From: Duganella sp. Root1480D1
GTDB taxonomy: Bacteria > Pseudomonadota > Gammaproteobacteria > Burkholderiales > Burkholderiaceae_D
Direction of reading: 5' to 3'
NCBI RefSeq assembly: GCF_001427305.1
Contig: NZ_LMFZ01000001.1
Span: forward strand, 521,166-585,165
Length of the DNA stretch: 64,000 bases
The notes under the pieces were generated by a model, which searched no databases, was not told the origin of the DNA, and worked only from the letters and a program-made list of their open reading frames with translations. This document shows, one piece after another, positions 35,401-44,102 of this stretch (positions are counted from its first letter, which is position 1; every line of letters begins with the position of its first letter). The translations under genes and the position numbers were made by a program.

Positions 35401-35835
35401 AGGTACCGTAAATAGATTGCGGTAGCGATTATTCGATGCCACGCGTGGCGAGGTAAATAGCACCTGTGTGCCGTCCGGCGTAAAGCTCTGCACTATGTCT
35501 GGTCCCGGATGCCAGGTCAGGCGCCGCGGGATGCCACCTGCAATCGGCAGGATGAATACATCGGTATTGCCATCAATATTCGCGCTGTAGGCAATTGACT
35601 TGCCATCCGGAGAAAAGACCGGATTCGACTTTTCGCCAACATCCGAGGTCAGTCTGCGAACGTCACGGCCATTCAGGTCGGCAAGCCAGACATCGCCAGC
35701 GTAAATAAATCCTATGTTGTTCGCGGAAATCGCGGGCTCGGATAACAGGCGAGTATCGGCAGTATTCGGAGCGGCGTGCGCCCCAATGGGAAGCGCCAAG
35801 GCTGCGGCGAGGATGAAGTTACGACTGGTGAACAA
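32497..35835 (-). CDS. Tricorn-like S41 peptidase with N-terminal WD40/TolB-type propeller
   Basis: 1112 residues. Signal peptide MFTSRNFILAAALALPIGAHA. Two seven-bladed propellers hold repeats such as NPVFSPDGKSIAYSANIDGN and GPAWSPDGRQVAYFSDESGE. A charged linker (about 560-600) follows, then a PDZ-like domain and the S41 domain with IIDERFNGGGSLADYYIELL and the nucleophile Ser in ETAGSGGDLLPW. The layout matches bacterial tricorn-core / S41 carboxy-terminal peptidases, here exported, probably degrading peptides in the periplasm. Followed on minus by nothing until the convergent LRR-kinase stop. Confidence 0.88.
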   Translation of the reverse strand: MFTSRNFILAAALALPIGAHAAPNTADTRLLSEPAISANNIGFIYAGDVWLADLNGRDVRRLTSDVGEKSNPVFSPDGKSIAYSANIDGNTDVFILPIAGGIPRRLTWHPGPDIVQSFTPDGTQVLFTSPRVASNNRYRNLFTVPVGGGVETRLEIPNAARAAFSPNGRAIAYNPTSPAFLQWKRYRGGLNSIIWLFNRDSQAVERIPQPASRVNDVDPMWAGDKVYFRSDRDGEFNLYVYDTRSKAINQLTRHTDFPVLNAALSGGRILYEQAGYLHMLDLDSGATAGRRLAIGVSADLGLSRERWVRGAKYIRNASVSPSGARVAFEFRGDIVTLPAEKGDIRHLTQTPGAHERGPAWSPDGRQVAYFSDESGEYALHVRQQDGKGELRKFKLNGSGFFERAAWSPDSKKIAFIDNSWTLYYIDLATGVQKKVATEPMYGVDKSLRGTWSPDSRFIAYTLNSLSYTRTAYIYALDEDKSHAVTDGLSDVANPVFDRNGKYLYFFASTDAGPSNNWFSLQNQDNHPTRSLWLMVLRNDIPSPLVRESDEEKGAAAPPAPKEPPKDNTAGDKGDERVVTDTTNSRGADAKAKATAATAKPPAPMRIDWDGISTRVIDMPPPVSEYFDLETGAEGQIFFLREVDGKRQVQRFDLKDRKTETIVAEAEDFEVSADGKKIVWRLKDQWNMGSATGKQLSPSEGKLRVEAIETKADPRVEWKQIYDEVWRINRDYFYDPHMHGVNWKAMRDKYAQFLPDVATRSDLNRVIQWLCSELAVGHHRGGGGDNFIEAKPVPGGLLGADYEIANGRYRFKKIYGGLNWNPTLRAPLTEPGLNVKVGEYLLAVDGRPLAPPTNLYSAFENTANRSIEITVGPNADGKGARHITVVPVASEDALRNRDWVEGNIRKVDAATGGRVAYVYVPNTAGLGHTYFKRYFYPQAYKDAIIIDERFNGGGSLADYYIELLQKQEIAWWAMRYGADMKTPSASIQGPRAMLIDETAGSGGDLLPWMFRKNKLGPLIGKRTWGGLVGILGFPVLLDGGTITAPNLAFWTREGGWGVENEGVPPDIEVDQNPADVIAGRDPQLEKAIDVIKAELAKAPPSRPARPAYPDKSR

Positions 35836-35931
35836 GCAAGCCTCCTGGAAGGGAAAGAACTCTTACTTCACTGAATAACGTCCACAATATCAGAACTCAG
35901 CCTGTGAAGGTGAGGCGCGGCCAATTGAGCC

Positions 35932-35959
35932 AAATATTAGCCTGCACATGCTAATATTT
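35932..35959. promoter_or_regulatory. Perfect 10-bp dyad upstream of the S41 peptidase gene
   Basis: AAATATTAGC (35932-35941), spacer CTGCACAT, GCTAATATTT (35950-35959). It lies in the AT-rich 273-base gap between the S41 peptidase start and the Imm22-like gene. No T-run follows. Could be an operator for either divergent gene; nothing else is recognised in the gap. Confidence 0.45.
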
Positions 35960-36108
35960 AGCTTGTCTGGAGCCCTACGCTCCCCGCCCGCCCGACGTTA
36001 CCGTCGACTGTTTCCTAATATTCCCGAACGCAAAAGGTGAACTAAATAGCGCTCCAAGACTATTCCGACGACGATGATTTTTACGGACAGGGCTTTGGAC
36101 GGCGAGGT

Positions 36109-36480
36109 ATGGTATCCGTCTGGATTGGCCTGACTGGTGGCTCGGGTGAGCCTGATCTTGACGTCCTGCAAGATCTATGCGGAGTTGGTTATTACCGGCT
36201 CAGCGACCAGGAACATTACAACTTCGATTTCGACATCGCCGATGTACGGGATTTGATCACGCCTCTCTCCTACTCAGCTACCTTTATTGACGCCGCTCTC
36301 GCCGCAGCACGGGAACACCGCTTGGAGAAAGCGCGCTGGATTACCGTGCAATATGATTTTGATTATGACCCGCTAAAAGTGACGAGGCAGATTGCAGATG
36401 ATCCGATATTCATTGGCAGTTTTTCCTACGCAGCAGATGGCATTGAATCGCTGAACCATATTGGCCTCGACGGCAGATAA
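36109..36480 (+). CDS. Immunity protein 22-like protein (uncertain start)
   Basis: 123 residues from ATG 36109, MVSVWIGLTGGSGEPDLDVL, with an acidic middle and YDFDYDPLKV. The SVWIG opening and acidic character resemble the Imm22 (DUF4284) family, which neutralises polymorphic toxins. The start is doubtful: the frame continues open upstream to an ATA codon at 36046. An SD (AAGGTGA, 36034-36040) lies five bases before that ATA, while the ATG has GAGG one base away. No toxin gene is adjacent, so it would be an orphan immunity gene. Base composition is lower in GC than the flanking core genes. Confidence 0.6.
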   Translation: MVSVWIGLTGGSGEPDLDVLQDLCGVGYYRLSDQEHYNFDFDIADVRDLITPLSYSATFIDAALAAAREHRLEKARWITVQYDFDYDPLKVTRQIADDPIFIGSFSYAADGIESLNHIGLDGR

Positions 36481-36517
36481 TAACGTCGCTCTCGCAACCT
36501 AATCAAAGAAATTAATC

Positions 36518-37285
36518 ATGACCGCACAAGTAGCAGATCGCCTGATTAATGCATGTCTGGAGCTGGATCTCCCGGGTTACCAGCTTTTCGGAGTTTTCAC
36601 CGGAGTGCCCAATTCCGAGCATGAGAAGCTTGGACCTTATTGCTTCAAAGCCAAGGCCACGCCTGATCCACGAATCGTTTCCACCGCAGTCGCGCGTGGC
36701 TACGTTTCGCTTTACCGTCTCAACAGCTCCGGGCGCCTCACGCTCAATGGCTTTGCGTATCTACCTCATAAAGGCCGTGCTCCCGACCTGGTCCACGAGG
36801 AAGTGATTGGCGACTTCTGGCTGTTGTTTCGGATGTCATTTTTTGGCGAGGGGGTATTTGTGCCCTTCCGTAACGGCGTCCTTGTCAAGGACCGTTCGCA
36901 GTGGCGGCACCAAATGTCGTCCGAGGGCATATTGGGAGGGATCGCGGCAAGGCACGAGCGTGCCCGCACCGCCACCATTCGGGTGCACTGTGCGGAGGGT
37001 GCGCCATTCGATTTCGGGAATTTCAGGATCTACATTGACGGCAACATCCATAATACGCCGTTGCGGCTCAGGCACCTCGCTTCGCCGACCGCCGAAGTCA
37101 TCGCGCTAGAACCGGGAGCTCATCGCATCGTCGTTCGCGAAGCCGACACGCGCAAACCGAACCGGGTCGAATCCAATACCGCCCACTTCGAAATCTACCC
37201 CGGCGAAACTCTGACATTTACTTTGCAGCAGGATGCCGAGGTCATCTTGCTCAAGCCATTGCAACCATTTGTTGCGGAACTTTAG
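36518..37285 (+). CDS. Hypothetical protein in immunity-like island
   Basis: 255 residues from ATG 36518. No family is recognised. The C-terminal part (FRIYIDGNIHNTPLRLRHLA, FEIYPGETLTFTLQQDAEVI) looks like a beta-sandwich. There is no signal peptide or membrane segment. It lies 37 bases after the Imm22-like gene on the same strand, so they are probably co-transcribed. The stop overlaps the convergent membrane-protein gene by 35 bases. Confidence 0.6.
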   Translation: MTAQVADRLINACLELDLPGYQLFGVFTGVPNSEHEKLGPYCFKAKATPDPRIVSTAVARGYVSLYRLNSSGRLTLNGFAYLPHKGRAPDLVHEEVIGDFWLLFRMSFFGEGVFVPFRNGVLVKDRSQWRHQMSSEGILGGIAARHERARTATIRVHCAEGAPFDFGNFRIYIDGNIHNTPLRLRHLASPTAEVIALEPGAHRIVVREADTRKPNRVESNTAHFEIYPGETLTFTLQQDAEVILLKPLQPFVAEL

Positions 37286-38039
37286 CCGGCCCAGTATCAA
37301 TTTGAGTGAAGTGTTCCAGCACGGCCAGAAAAACGAAGAGGTTCTTGATCTGGAAGGAGTGAGGCCGCCCCCAAGGAATCCGGCGCCCCTTTTTCTTGAT
37401 AATGACTTGCCCCGCCCTTAGTTCGGCATCACCGACTTCTGCCCAGGAAACCTTGCCGAAGCGCCTGCGGAGCCCGTCACGGCTGACCTTAAGCGCACCA
37501 AAATCCACCGTCTCCCCATGCTCCATTTTCGCAATCACGAGCGGAACCATCTCCGCCGCTGTCAGCGTGAGGAGGTTGATGCCAAGCACGAAAACATCCT
37601 TATAGCTGTCGGAGAACTTAAGGGTGGTCTTGGGCGCCAACCTTACCTTGACCCATGTGCGTCGAGTGGGGAAGCCGAGCAATCTGGTGGCGCGAACAGT
37701 CACGTACTGCACCTCGCGCCAGCCGAAGAAATGAGTTTTGCCCCTGAGCCTATAGGCCATTCCCTTCTCGAAGACCGTCAGGCTTGAGCCTTTGAGCCTA
37801 TACCAGCGGACTGCAATGACGATGGCAAGCAAACCGAATATTCCAGCAATTATTCTCAAGATTACAGGCAAGTCGACATCCCTCACAGCGGCCTGAGCGT
37901 GGGCGGCGACGGAGGTCAGTGCAATAGCCGTGGCAATCAGCAAGACGGCAAGCACAGGATAGAGCAGGCCCAGCCCCCCAATCGGGTGGATACTGACGAT
38001 TTTCCCGCACTGGCTCGCTTGATGAACGTTTGCAGACAA
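37251..38039 (-). CDS. Two-helix membrane protein (DUF6585-like)
   Basis: 262 residues if started at the TTG at 38039, which has SD AAGGAA about seven bases before. Two membrane helices (LLYPVLAVLLIATAIALTSV and ILRIIAGIFGLLAIVIAVRW) precede a soluble part with FEKGMAYRLRGKTHFFGWRE, reminiscent of DUF6585 proteins. Upstream open frame to 38285 crosses the gltA terminator (38133-38160) and the gltA coding end, so it is not used. Function unknown. Confidence 0.55.
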   Translation of the reverse strand: MSANVHQASQCGKIVSIHPIGGLGLLYPVLAVLLIATAIALTSVAAHAQAAVRDVDLPVILRIIAGIFGLLAIVIAVRWYRLKGSSLTVFEKGMAYRLRGKTHFFGWREVQYVTVRATRLLGFPTRRTWVKVRLAPKTTLKFSDSYKDVFVLGINLLTLTAAEMVPLVIAKMEHGETVDFGALKVSRDGLRRRFGKVSWAEVGDAELRAGQVIIKKKGRRIPWGRPHSFQIKNLFVFLAVLEHFTQIDTGPAKVPQQMVAMA

Positions 38040-38132
38040 GTTGATTTCCTTAAATTCGCAGAAGAAGACGTCGAACCCGATAGTATTATTGAAATCTTTC
38101 GAATTGACAACATTTTGCCGTCGCTGAGAATA

Positions 38133-38160
38133 AAAAAAGCGAGCCGAAGCTCGCTTTTTT
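38133..38160 (-). terminator. Bidirectional terminator after gltA
   Basis: AAAAAAGCGAGC (38133-38144), loop CGAA, GCTCGCTTTTTT (38149-38160). A perfect 12-bp stem with a T-run on plus and a T-run on minus. It is 19 bases past the gltA stop and ends the sdh-gltA transcript. Confidence 0.9.
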
Positions 38161-38179
38161 CCCGAGAAGGCTGCAAGGA

Positions 38180-39484
38180 TTACTTGCGGTCTTTCAGCGG
38201 AGGCACATCGCGCACTGCCGAGCCAACGAACAGCTGGCGTGGGCGGCCGATCTTCTGCTCTGGGTCGGCGATCATTTCGTTCCACTGGGCGATCCAGCCG
38301 ATGGTACGGGCCATGGCGAAGATACCGGTGAACAGCGACACTGGGATGCCCAGGGCCGACTGCACGATGCCGGAGTAGAAGTCCACGTTCGGGTACAGCT
38401 TGCGGGAAACGAAGTATTCGTCGTTCAGCGCAATCTTTTCCAGCTCCATGGCCAGCTTGAACAGTGGGTCGTCTTGCAGGCCCAGCTCTTGCAGCACTTC
38501 GTGGCAGGTTTCGCGCATCAGCTTCGCACGTGGGTCGAAGTTCTTGTACACGCGGTGACCGAAGCCCATCAGCTTGACGCCGGAGTTCTTGTCTTTCACC
38601 TGAGCGATGAAGGCAGGGATCTTGTCGACGGTGCCGATTTCTTTCAGCATGTTCAGTGCAGCTTCGTTAGCGCCGCCGTGGGCAGGGCCCCACAGGCAAG
38701 CGATACCGGCAGCGATACAGGCGAACGGGTTGGCGCCCGAGGAACCGGCCAGGCGGACGGTCGAAGTCGAAGCGTTCTGCTCGTGGTCTGCGTGCAGGAT
38801 CAGGATGCGGTCCAGGGCGCGCACCAGCACGTCGTTCACTTTGTACTCTTCGCATGGATTGCCGAACATCATGCGCATGAAGTTGGCCGAGTACGACAGG
38901 TCGTTGCGTGGGTACACGAATGGCTGGCCGATCGAGTACTTGTATGCCATGGCGACCAGGGTCGGCAGCTTGGCGATCAGGCGGATAGCCGAGATTTCAC
39001 GCTGCTTGGCGTCGTTGATGTCCAGCGAGTCGTGGTAGAACGATGCCAGCGCGCCGACGGTACCAACCAGTACCGACATCGGGTGCGCGTCGCGGCGGAA
39101 GCCGCGGAAGAAGAATTGCATCTGCTCGTGGACCATGGTGTGCTTGGTCACGGTGTCCACGAACTGCTTCTTGTCCACTGCGTTCGGCAGTTCGCCGTTC
39201 AGCAGCAGGTAGCAGGTTTCCATGAAGTCGGCGTTCACGGCCAGTTGCTCGATCGGGTAGCCGCGGTATTGCAGCTCGCCCTTGTCACCGTCGATGTAGG
39301 TGATGGAGGAGTTGCACGACGCGGTCGACATGAAGCCTGGGTCGTAGGTGAATTTGCCGGTGGTGCCGTACAGCTTGCGGATGTCGATGACGTCCGGGCC
39401 CACGGTGCCCTTGTAGATCGGCATTTCGACCGATGGGCTGCCGTCGGAGAACGATAGCGTTGCTTTGGTATCAGAGATGTTCAT
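38180..39484 (-). CDS. gltA: Citrate synthase (type II, hexameric-like)
   Basis: 434 residues. Catalytic His in [16 protein letters not shown], the second His and Asp regions [20 protein letters not shown] and [13 protein letters not shown], and a long N-terminal domain (TATLSF... to [20 protein letters not shown]). This length and motif order match the Gram-negative hexameric citrate synthases, which are NADH-sensitive. It condenses oxaloacetate and acetyl-CoA. Sits 44 bases after sdhE, last gene of the sdh operon. Confidence 0.97.
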   Translation of the reverse strand: MNISDTKATLSFSDGSPSVEMPIYKGTVGPDVIDIRKLYGTTGKFTYDPGFMSTASCNSSITYIDGDKGELQYRGYPIEQLAVNADFMETCYLLLNGELPNAVDKKQFVDTVTKHTMVHEQMQFFFRGFRRDAHPMSVLVGTVGALASFYHDSLDINDAKQREISAIRLIAKLPTLVAMAYKYSIGQPFVYPRNDLSYSANFMRMMFGNPCEEYKVNDVLVRALDRILILHADHEQNASTSTVRLAGSSGANPFACIAAGIACLWGPAHGGANEAALNMLKEIGTVDKIPAFIAQVKDKNSGVKLMGFGHRVYKNFDPRAKLMRETCHEVLQELGLQDDPLFKLAMELEKIALNDEYFVSRKLYPNVDFYSGIVQSALGIPVSLFTGIFAMARTIGWIAQWNEMIADPEQKIGRPRQLFVGSAVRDVPPLKDRK

Positions 39485-39528
39485 GGACTCTTCCTTTGGG
39501 AGAGATGCAGCAAATAAAAAAACTTAAC

Positions 39529-39810
39529 TCAGGCTTGGCGCAGGCGTGCCAGTAACGCATGTACATGCGGCAGGTCTATTTCGCCTTCCGGCTCCTTACG
39601 GGCCAAGACCAGATCCATCAGTGCATTGTCCGACAAATCGAGGAGCCGCGTGAACGCGTCCACTTCTTCGTCGGTCAATTCAGCCTCGTGCGCATCAAGG
39701 AAACGAGTCAGGATAATGTCGTTTTCCAGCAGGCCCCGGCGTGCGCGCCAGCGTAGGCGCGCACGGTTGGTCGGATCAGCCTGGTGCGCTCGTTTTTCGA
39801 GTTCCGCCAT
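39529..39810 (-). CDS. sdhE: Succinate dehydrogenase flavinylation factor SdhE
   Basis: 93 residues, DUF339 family. The RGxxE motif is RRGLLENDIILTRF. SdhE binds SdhA and promotes covalent FAD attachment. Seven bases after sdhB on the same strand and before gltA; this gene order supports the assignment. An antitoxin (CptB) role was once proposed for the family. Confidence 0.93.
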   Translation of the reverse strand: MAELEKRAHQADPTNRARLRWRARRGLLENDIILTRFLDAHEAELTDEEVDAFTRLLDLSDNALMDLVLARKEPEGEIDLPHVHALLARLRQA

Positions 39811-39817
39811 TTTTTAA

Positions 39818-40528
39818 TTAAATCGCGCGGCGAACCATCAGTTCCTTGATCTTGCCGATCGCCTTGTTAGGATTCAGGCCTTTCGGGCACACGTCGACGC
39901 AGTTCATGATCGAGTGGCAACGGAACAGACGGTATGGGTCTTCCAGGTTATCCAGGCGCTCGCCGGTCGCTTCGTCGCGCGAATCGGCGATGAAGCGGTA
40001 GGCTTGCAGCAGGCCGGCTGGGCCGACGAACTTGTCCGGGTTCCACCAGAACGATGGGCAGGAGGTCGAGCAGCAGGCGCACAGGATGCACTCGTACAGG
40101 CCATCCAGTTCTTCGCGTTCCGCAGGCGACTGCAGGCGCTCTTTCTCCGGAGGGATCGAGTCGTTGATCAGGAACGGCTTGATCGAGTGGTATTGCTTGA
40201 AGAACTGGGTCATGTCGACGATCAGGTCGCGCACCACCGGCAGGCCTGGCAGAGGGCGCAGCACGATAGGCTCGCTCAGCTCGTTCAGGTTGGTGGTGCA
40301 GGCCAGGCCGTTCTTGCCGTTGATGTTCATCGCGTCGGAACCGCACACGCCTTCGCGGCAGGAGCGGCGCAGCGACAGCGAATCATCCACGTCGGACTTG
40401 ATGCGCTGCAGTGCGTCCAGCAGCATCTTGTCGGTATCTTTCAGCTCGACCGTCAGGTCTTGCATGTACGGCTTGGCGTCCTTGTCCGGATCGTAACGGT
40501 AAATCTTGAATTTGAGAGTGCGTGCCAT
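39818..40528 (-). CDS. sdhB: Succinate dehydrogenase iron-sulfur subunit
   Basis: 236 residues. [2Fe-2S] ligands in [20 protein letters not shown] and the following C, then [16 protein letters not shown] and [19 protein letters not shown] for the [4Fe-4S] and [3Fe-4S] clusters. It carries electrons from SdhA FAD to quinone. ATG 40528 ([14 protein letters not shown]) is chosen over an upstream extension. Confidence 0.97.
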   Translation of the reverse strand: MARTLKFKIYRYDPDKDAKPYMQDLTVELKDTDKMLLDALQRIKSDVDDSLSLRRSCREGVCGSDAMNINGKNGLACTTNLNELSEPIVLRPLPGLPVVRDLIVDMTQFFKQYHSIKPFLINDSIPPEKERLQSPAEREELDGLYECILCACCSTSCPSFWWNPDKFVGPAGLLQAYRFIADSRDEATGERLDNLEDPYRLFRCHSIMNCVDVCPKGLNPNKAIGKIKELMVRRAI

Positions 40529-40544
40529 GTTGTGAGGCCCTTGC

Positions 40545-42323
40545 TTAGAAAGTGCGTGGTTTCGGTTTGAAGGTATCAACCGTCAGCGGTTTGGTGACGA
40601 CAGCCTTGTATTCCAGGCGGTTGCCTTCCGAGAACCACAGCGTGTGCTTCATCCAGTTTTCGTCGTCGCGTGCCGGGTGGTCGTCCTGGGCGTGGGCGCC
40701 GCGGGATTCCTTACGCGCGTTGGCGGAGACGATGGTCGCTTTCGCGGTTTCGATCAGGTTGTCCAGTTCCAGCGCTTCCACGCGGGCGGTGTTGAACACC
40801 TTGGACTTGTCCTTGTACGAAACGTGCTTGCGGCGCTCGTCCAGCTTCAGGATTTCTTCTACGCCCTTGGCCAGCATTTCGTCGGTACGGAACACGCCGC
40901 AGTACTTCTGCATGGTGGCGCGGATGTCGTTGGCGACGTCTTGCACGCGTTCGCCACCGTTGGAGGTTTCCAGGTGGTTCAGGCGATTCATTGCGAAGTC
41001 GGATGCATCCTTCGGCAGAGGCTTGTTTTCCTTCTGCTTCAGGTTCTGTGCGACCACGTGGTTGCCGGCTGCGCGGCCGAACACCACCAGGTCCAGCAGG
41101 GAGTTGGTACCCAGGCGGTTTGCGCCGTGCACGGAGACGCAAGCGCATTCGCCGATGGCGTACAGGCCGTTCACGATCTTCTGGCTGCCGTCGCCGTTAG
41201 GCACGACCACCTGGCCGTGGATATTGGTCGGGATGCCGCCCATCTGGTAGTGGATGGTCGGTACGACCGGAATTGGTTCCTTGGTCGCGTCGACGTTGGC
41301 GAACTTGTGGCCGATTTCCAGGATCGATGGCAGGCGCTTCTGGATGGTCTCGGAGCCGATGTGGCGCAGGTCCAGCAGAACGTGGTCTTTATTAGGACCG
41401 CAGCCGCGGCCTTCCTTGATTTCCTGGTCCATGGAGCGGGACACAAAGTCGCGCGGCGCCAGGTCTTTCAGGGTCGGAGCGTAGCGCTCCATGAAGCGTT
41501 CGCCGTTCGAGTTGATCAGGATGCCGCCTTCGCCGCGCACGCCTTCGGTGATCAGCACGCCCGCGCCGGACACGCCGGTCGGGTGGAACTGCCAGAATTC
41601 CATGTCCTGCAGCGGCAGGCCGGCACGTGCCGCCATGCCCATGCCGTCACCGGTGTTGATGAAGGCGTTGGTGGATGCTGCGAAGATGCGGCCGGCGCCG
41701 CCGGTTGCGAAGATGGTGGTCTTGGCTTCCAGGATCATGCATTCGCCGGTTTCCATTTCCAGGGCTACCACGCCAACGACGTCGCCGTCGGCATCGCGCA
41801 CCAGGTCCAGGGCCATCCACTCAACGAAGAAGTGGGTGCGGGCGCGCACGTTGCGCTGGTACAGGGTGTGCAGCAGTGCGTGGCCGGTACGGTCAGCCGC
41901 GGCGCAAGCGCGCTGCACTGGCTTCTCGCCCAGGTTCGCGGTGTGGCCGCCGAACGGACGCTGGTAAATGGTGCCGTCCGGGTTACGGTCGAAAGGCATG
42001 CCGAAGTGTTCCAGCTCGTAGACGACTTTCGGTGCTTCGCGGCACATGAATTCAATCGCATCCTGGTCGCCGAGGTAGTCGCCACCTTTGACGGTGTCGA
42101 ACATGTGCCAGTACCAGTTATCTTCCGACATATTGCCCAGCGAGGCGCCGATGCCGCCCTGCGCTGCCACGGTGTGGGAGCGGGTCGGGAACACCTTGGA
42201 CAGCACGGCCACGTTCAGGCCGGCTTCCGCCAGTTGCAGGGAGGCGCGCATGCCGGAACCGCCGGCGCCAACGATCACCGCGTCGAAGCGGCGGGTAGGG
42301 ATTGCAGATTTAATAGCTGCCAC
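40545..42323 (-). CDS. sdhA: Succinate dehydrogenase flavoprotein subunit
   Basis: 592 residues. FAD motif [20 protein letters not shown], covalent FAD His in [15 protein letters not shown], active-site RMAxHRE-type region and [15 protein letters not shown]. It oxidises succinate to fumarate. Separated from sdhB by 16 bases and from sdhD by three. Confidence 0.97.
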   Translation of the reverse strand: MAAIKSAIPTRRFDAVIVGAGGSGMRASLQLAEAGLNVAVLSKVFPTRSHTVAAQGGIGASLGNMSEDNWYWHMFDTVKGGDYLGDQDAIEFMCREAPKVVYELEHFGMPFDRNPDGTIYQRPFGGHTANLGEKPVQRACAAADRTGHALLHTLYQRNVRARTHFFVEWMALDLVRDADGDVVGVVALEMETGECMILEAKTTIFATGGAGRIFAASTNAFINTGDGMGMAARAGLPLQDMEFWQFHPTGVSGAGVLITEGVRGEGGILINSNGERFMERYAPTLKDLAPRDFVSRSMDQEIKEGRGCGPNKDHVLLDLRHIGSETIQKRLPSILEIGHKFANVDATKEPIPVVPTIHYQMGGIPTNIHGQVVVPNGDGSQKIVNGLYAIGECACVSVHGANRLGTNSLLDLVVFGRAAGNHVVAQNLKQKENKPLPKDASDFAMNRLNHLETSNGGERVQDVANDIRATMQKYCGVFRTDEMLAKGVEEILKLDERRKHVSYKDKSKVFNTARVEALELDNLIETAKATIVSANARKESRGAHAQDDHPARDDENWMKHTLWFSEGNRLEYKAVVTKPLTVDTFKPKPRTF

Positions 42324-42326
42324 GAT

Positions 42327-42692
42327 TTACACACTCCACAGAATTTGCAGCGTCCAGACGGCGCAAGCGATCAGCCAGCCAATGGAAGCGATTTGCAGGA
42401 ACAGGCGAACGCCGACCGGCTTGATGTAGTCCATCCAGATGTCGCGAATGCCGACCCAGGCGTGGTAGAACAGCGCCAGCAGCGTCACGGCGCTGAACAG
42501 CTTGAACCACTGCTTGGCAAACAGTTCCGCCCAACCTTCATACGAAGGCGTCGACGAGGTAAAGACCAGGAAGAACAGGACGGCGGTGTACGCCACCATC
42601 AGCACGGCGGTCACACGCTGGACCAGCCAATCCTTGACGCCGTAGTGGGCGCCGACAACCAGGCGTTTTGGGCCGATATTATTGTTAGCCAT
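42327..42692 (-). CDS. sdhD: Succinate dehydrogenase membrane anchor SdhD
   Basis: 121 residues, three membrane helices (VTAVLMVAYTAVLFFLVF, LFSAVTLLALFYHAWVGIRD, LFLQIASIGWLIACAVWTL). The quinone/heme-side His is in LFYHAWVGIRDIWMDY. Starts exactly after sdhC stop (42692 next to 42693). Confidence 0.93.
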   Translation of the reverse strand: MANNNIGPKRLVVGAHYGVKDWLVQRVTAVLMVAYTAVLFFLVFTSSTPSYEGWAELFAKQWFKLFSAVTLLALFYHAWVGIRDIWMDYIKPVGVRLFLQIASIGWLIACAVWTLQILWSV

Positions 42693-43115
42693 TTAAAACA
42701 CTCCAAACAATTTCAGTGCGACCAGCGCGGTCACGATGACGGTGATCACGACCACGGCGGTGGCGGACTTGCGCGCGGAATCCTTGTCCAGCCCTACGTG
42801 GGTATCCATGATCAGGTGGCGCACGCCAGCGCAGAAGTGCTGGGTGTAGCCCCAGGCCAGCGCCAGCATGACCAGCTTGGCGATCGGGTGGGAGGCGATG
42901 ACCATGAAGTGCGCGAAGCTGTACTCGGAGCGCAGCGATTCCTGCAGCAGGTACAGCACGAACGGCAACAGCAGGAACATCAGGGCGCCGCTGATGCGGT
43001 GCAGGATGGAGACGATGCCAGCCATCGGCAGTCGGTAGTTCATCAGATCCGTAACGTGGATGTTACGGAATTCTGGCCGCTCTTTTTTTGGGGTTTCCCG
43101 CACGGCTTCAGTCAT
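42693..43115 (-). CDS. sdhC: Succinate dehydrogenase cytochrome b556 subunit SdhC
   Basis: 140 residues with three helices (LPMAGIVSILHRISGALMFL, FMVIASHPIAKLVMLALAWG, AVVVITVIVTALVALKLFG). The heme His lies in FCAGVRHLIMDTHVG. The motif HRISG is typical. ATG 43115 is chosen because GGGAGG lies six bases upstream; an in-frame TTG at 43121 would sit against the SD. First gene of the sdhCDAB-sdhE-gltA operon. Confidence 0.95.
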   Translation of the reverse strand: MTEAVRETPKKERPEFRNIHVTDLMNYRLPMAGIVSILHRISGALMFLLLPFVLYLLQESLRSEYSFAHFMVIASHPIAKLVMLALAWGYTQHFCAGVRHLIMDTHVGLDKDSARKSATAVVVITVIVTALVALKLFGVF

Positions 43116-43199
43116 ATACAACCTCCCTATGCTTTATTACAAATGATTTGCCAAACTTGGCGAAGCTACGATTTTCGCCTATTTTTGCTCTTACGACCA

Positions 43200-43217
43200 A
43201 TATGTATTGTTACATAT
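43200..43217. promoter_or_regulatory. 18-bp dyad in the sdh promoter region
   Basis: ATATGTA, spacer TTGT, TACATAT: a perfect 7-bp inverted repeat. Lies 85 bases before sdhC and 26 bases before the end of the gntR gene, in the 127-base AT-rich gap. It may be a regulatory site for sdh transcription. The sequence differs from the GntR palindrome at 44075. Confidence 0.45.
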
Positions 43218-43242
43218 CACCAAAATATTATTGCAGCGCACC

Positions 43243-44019
43243 CTAACTGAGATCATTTTGATAATGATGCCGCTCCGTCAGGTACAGGCCACGCCGTAAT
43301 TCGACCGGTTTATCGCCGTAGGTGAAGGAAACGCGTTCGGCACATAGCAGCGGCGTGCCTGCCGCAATTTTCAGCAGTTCGGCATCACCCTCTTCGGCGC
43401 AAACGGCGCGGAGCTTTTCTTCCGCGCGGATCATGCGGGTGCCGAATTCGGACTCGAACAGGCCGTACATCGGGCCTTTGTATTCATTCAGGCGTTCCGC
43501 CGTCAGGCCTTTGAAGATCAGGCCGGGCAGCCAGAGTTCTTCCACGATGGTGGGCACGCTGCCAAAACTCTGCACGCGCTTGATATAGACCACGGCATCG
43601 CCCGATTTCAGGTCGAGCAGGCGCGCCACTTCGGCGGGCGCGCGCAGGCGCTTGACTTCAATAAACCGGGATTCCGGGTAATGCGGCACACCTTCGTCCG
43701 GCACCAGGCGCAGGAAGCGGAAGTGGGCGCGGGCCTCGTGGTGGGTGGACACGAAGGTGCCCTTCCCCTGCTTGCGCACCACCAGGTTTTCCGCCGCCAG
43801 CTCGTCGATCGCCTTGCGCACGGTGCCCTGGCTGACCTTGAAGCGGTTGGCCAATTCAACTTCGCTGGGAATCATTTCGCCCGGCTTCCATTCGCCGGAC
43901 TGCAGGCTCTGGGTAATCAGGCCTTTGATCTGCTGGTACAGGGGAGAAAAAGTGGGGGACGGAGCGCCGGCCGCGCCAATGGCGTCAGAAGTGGTCTGGT
44001 TGGGCGTGACGGGATTCAT
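43243..44019 (-). CDS. GntR-family (HutC/UTRA) regulator of TCA genes
   Basis: 258 residues. The N-terminal winged helix contains LYQQIKGLITQSLQSGEWKP and PSEVELANRFKVSQGTVRKA. The UTRA ligand domain includes RFIEVKRLRAPAEVARLLDL. It lies between the sdh operon and mdh, divergent from mdh, with a perfect 20-bp palindrome (44075-44094) in the shared region. The arrangement suggests it controls mdh, itself and perhaps sdh; the effector is unknown. Confidence 0.9.
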   Translation of the reverse strand: MNPVTPNQTTSDAIGAAGAPSPTFSPLYQQIKGLITQSLQSGEWKPGEMIPSEVELANRFKVSQGTVRKAIDELAAENLVVRKQGKGTFVSTHHEARAHFRFLRLVPDEGVPHYPESRFIEVKRLRAPAEVARLLDLKSGDAVVYIKRVQSFGSVPTIVEELWLPGLIFKGLTAERLNEYKGPMYGLFESEFGTRMIRAEEKLRAVCAEEGDAELLKIAAGTPLLCAERVSFTYGDKPVELRRGLYLTERHHYQNDLS

Positions 44020-44074
44020 AGCCCGCTATTCCACCACATCCAACCCCTCACGTCCAGAAAAATCCTATAACTTA

Positions 44075-44094
44075 TATGTCTTATATAAGACATA
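44075..44094. promoter_or_regulatory. Perfect 20-bp palindrome, likely GntR operator
   Basis: TATGTCTTATATAAGACATA, fully symmetric. It lies 56 bases from the gntR start and about 100 bases before the mdh start, just upstream of the mdh -35 box. Palindrome length and the GTCTTATATAAGAC core suit a GntR-family dimer. Confidence 0.72.
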
Positions 44095-44102
44095 AGATAG
44101 GA

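Noticed and set aside
38040..38285. N-terminal extension of the DUF6585-like gene
   Set aside because: It would cross the gltA terminator and the gltA coding end.
40644..43250. An 868-codon open frame on plus spanning sdhA-sdhC
   Set aside because: Crosses gene boundaries of the sdh operon and has no motif.
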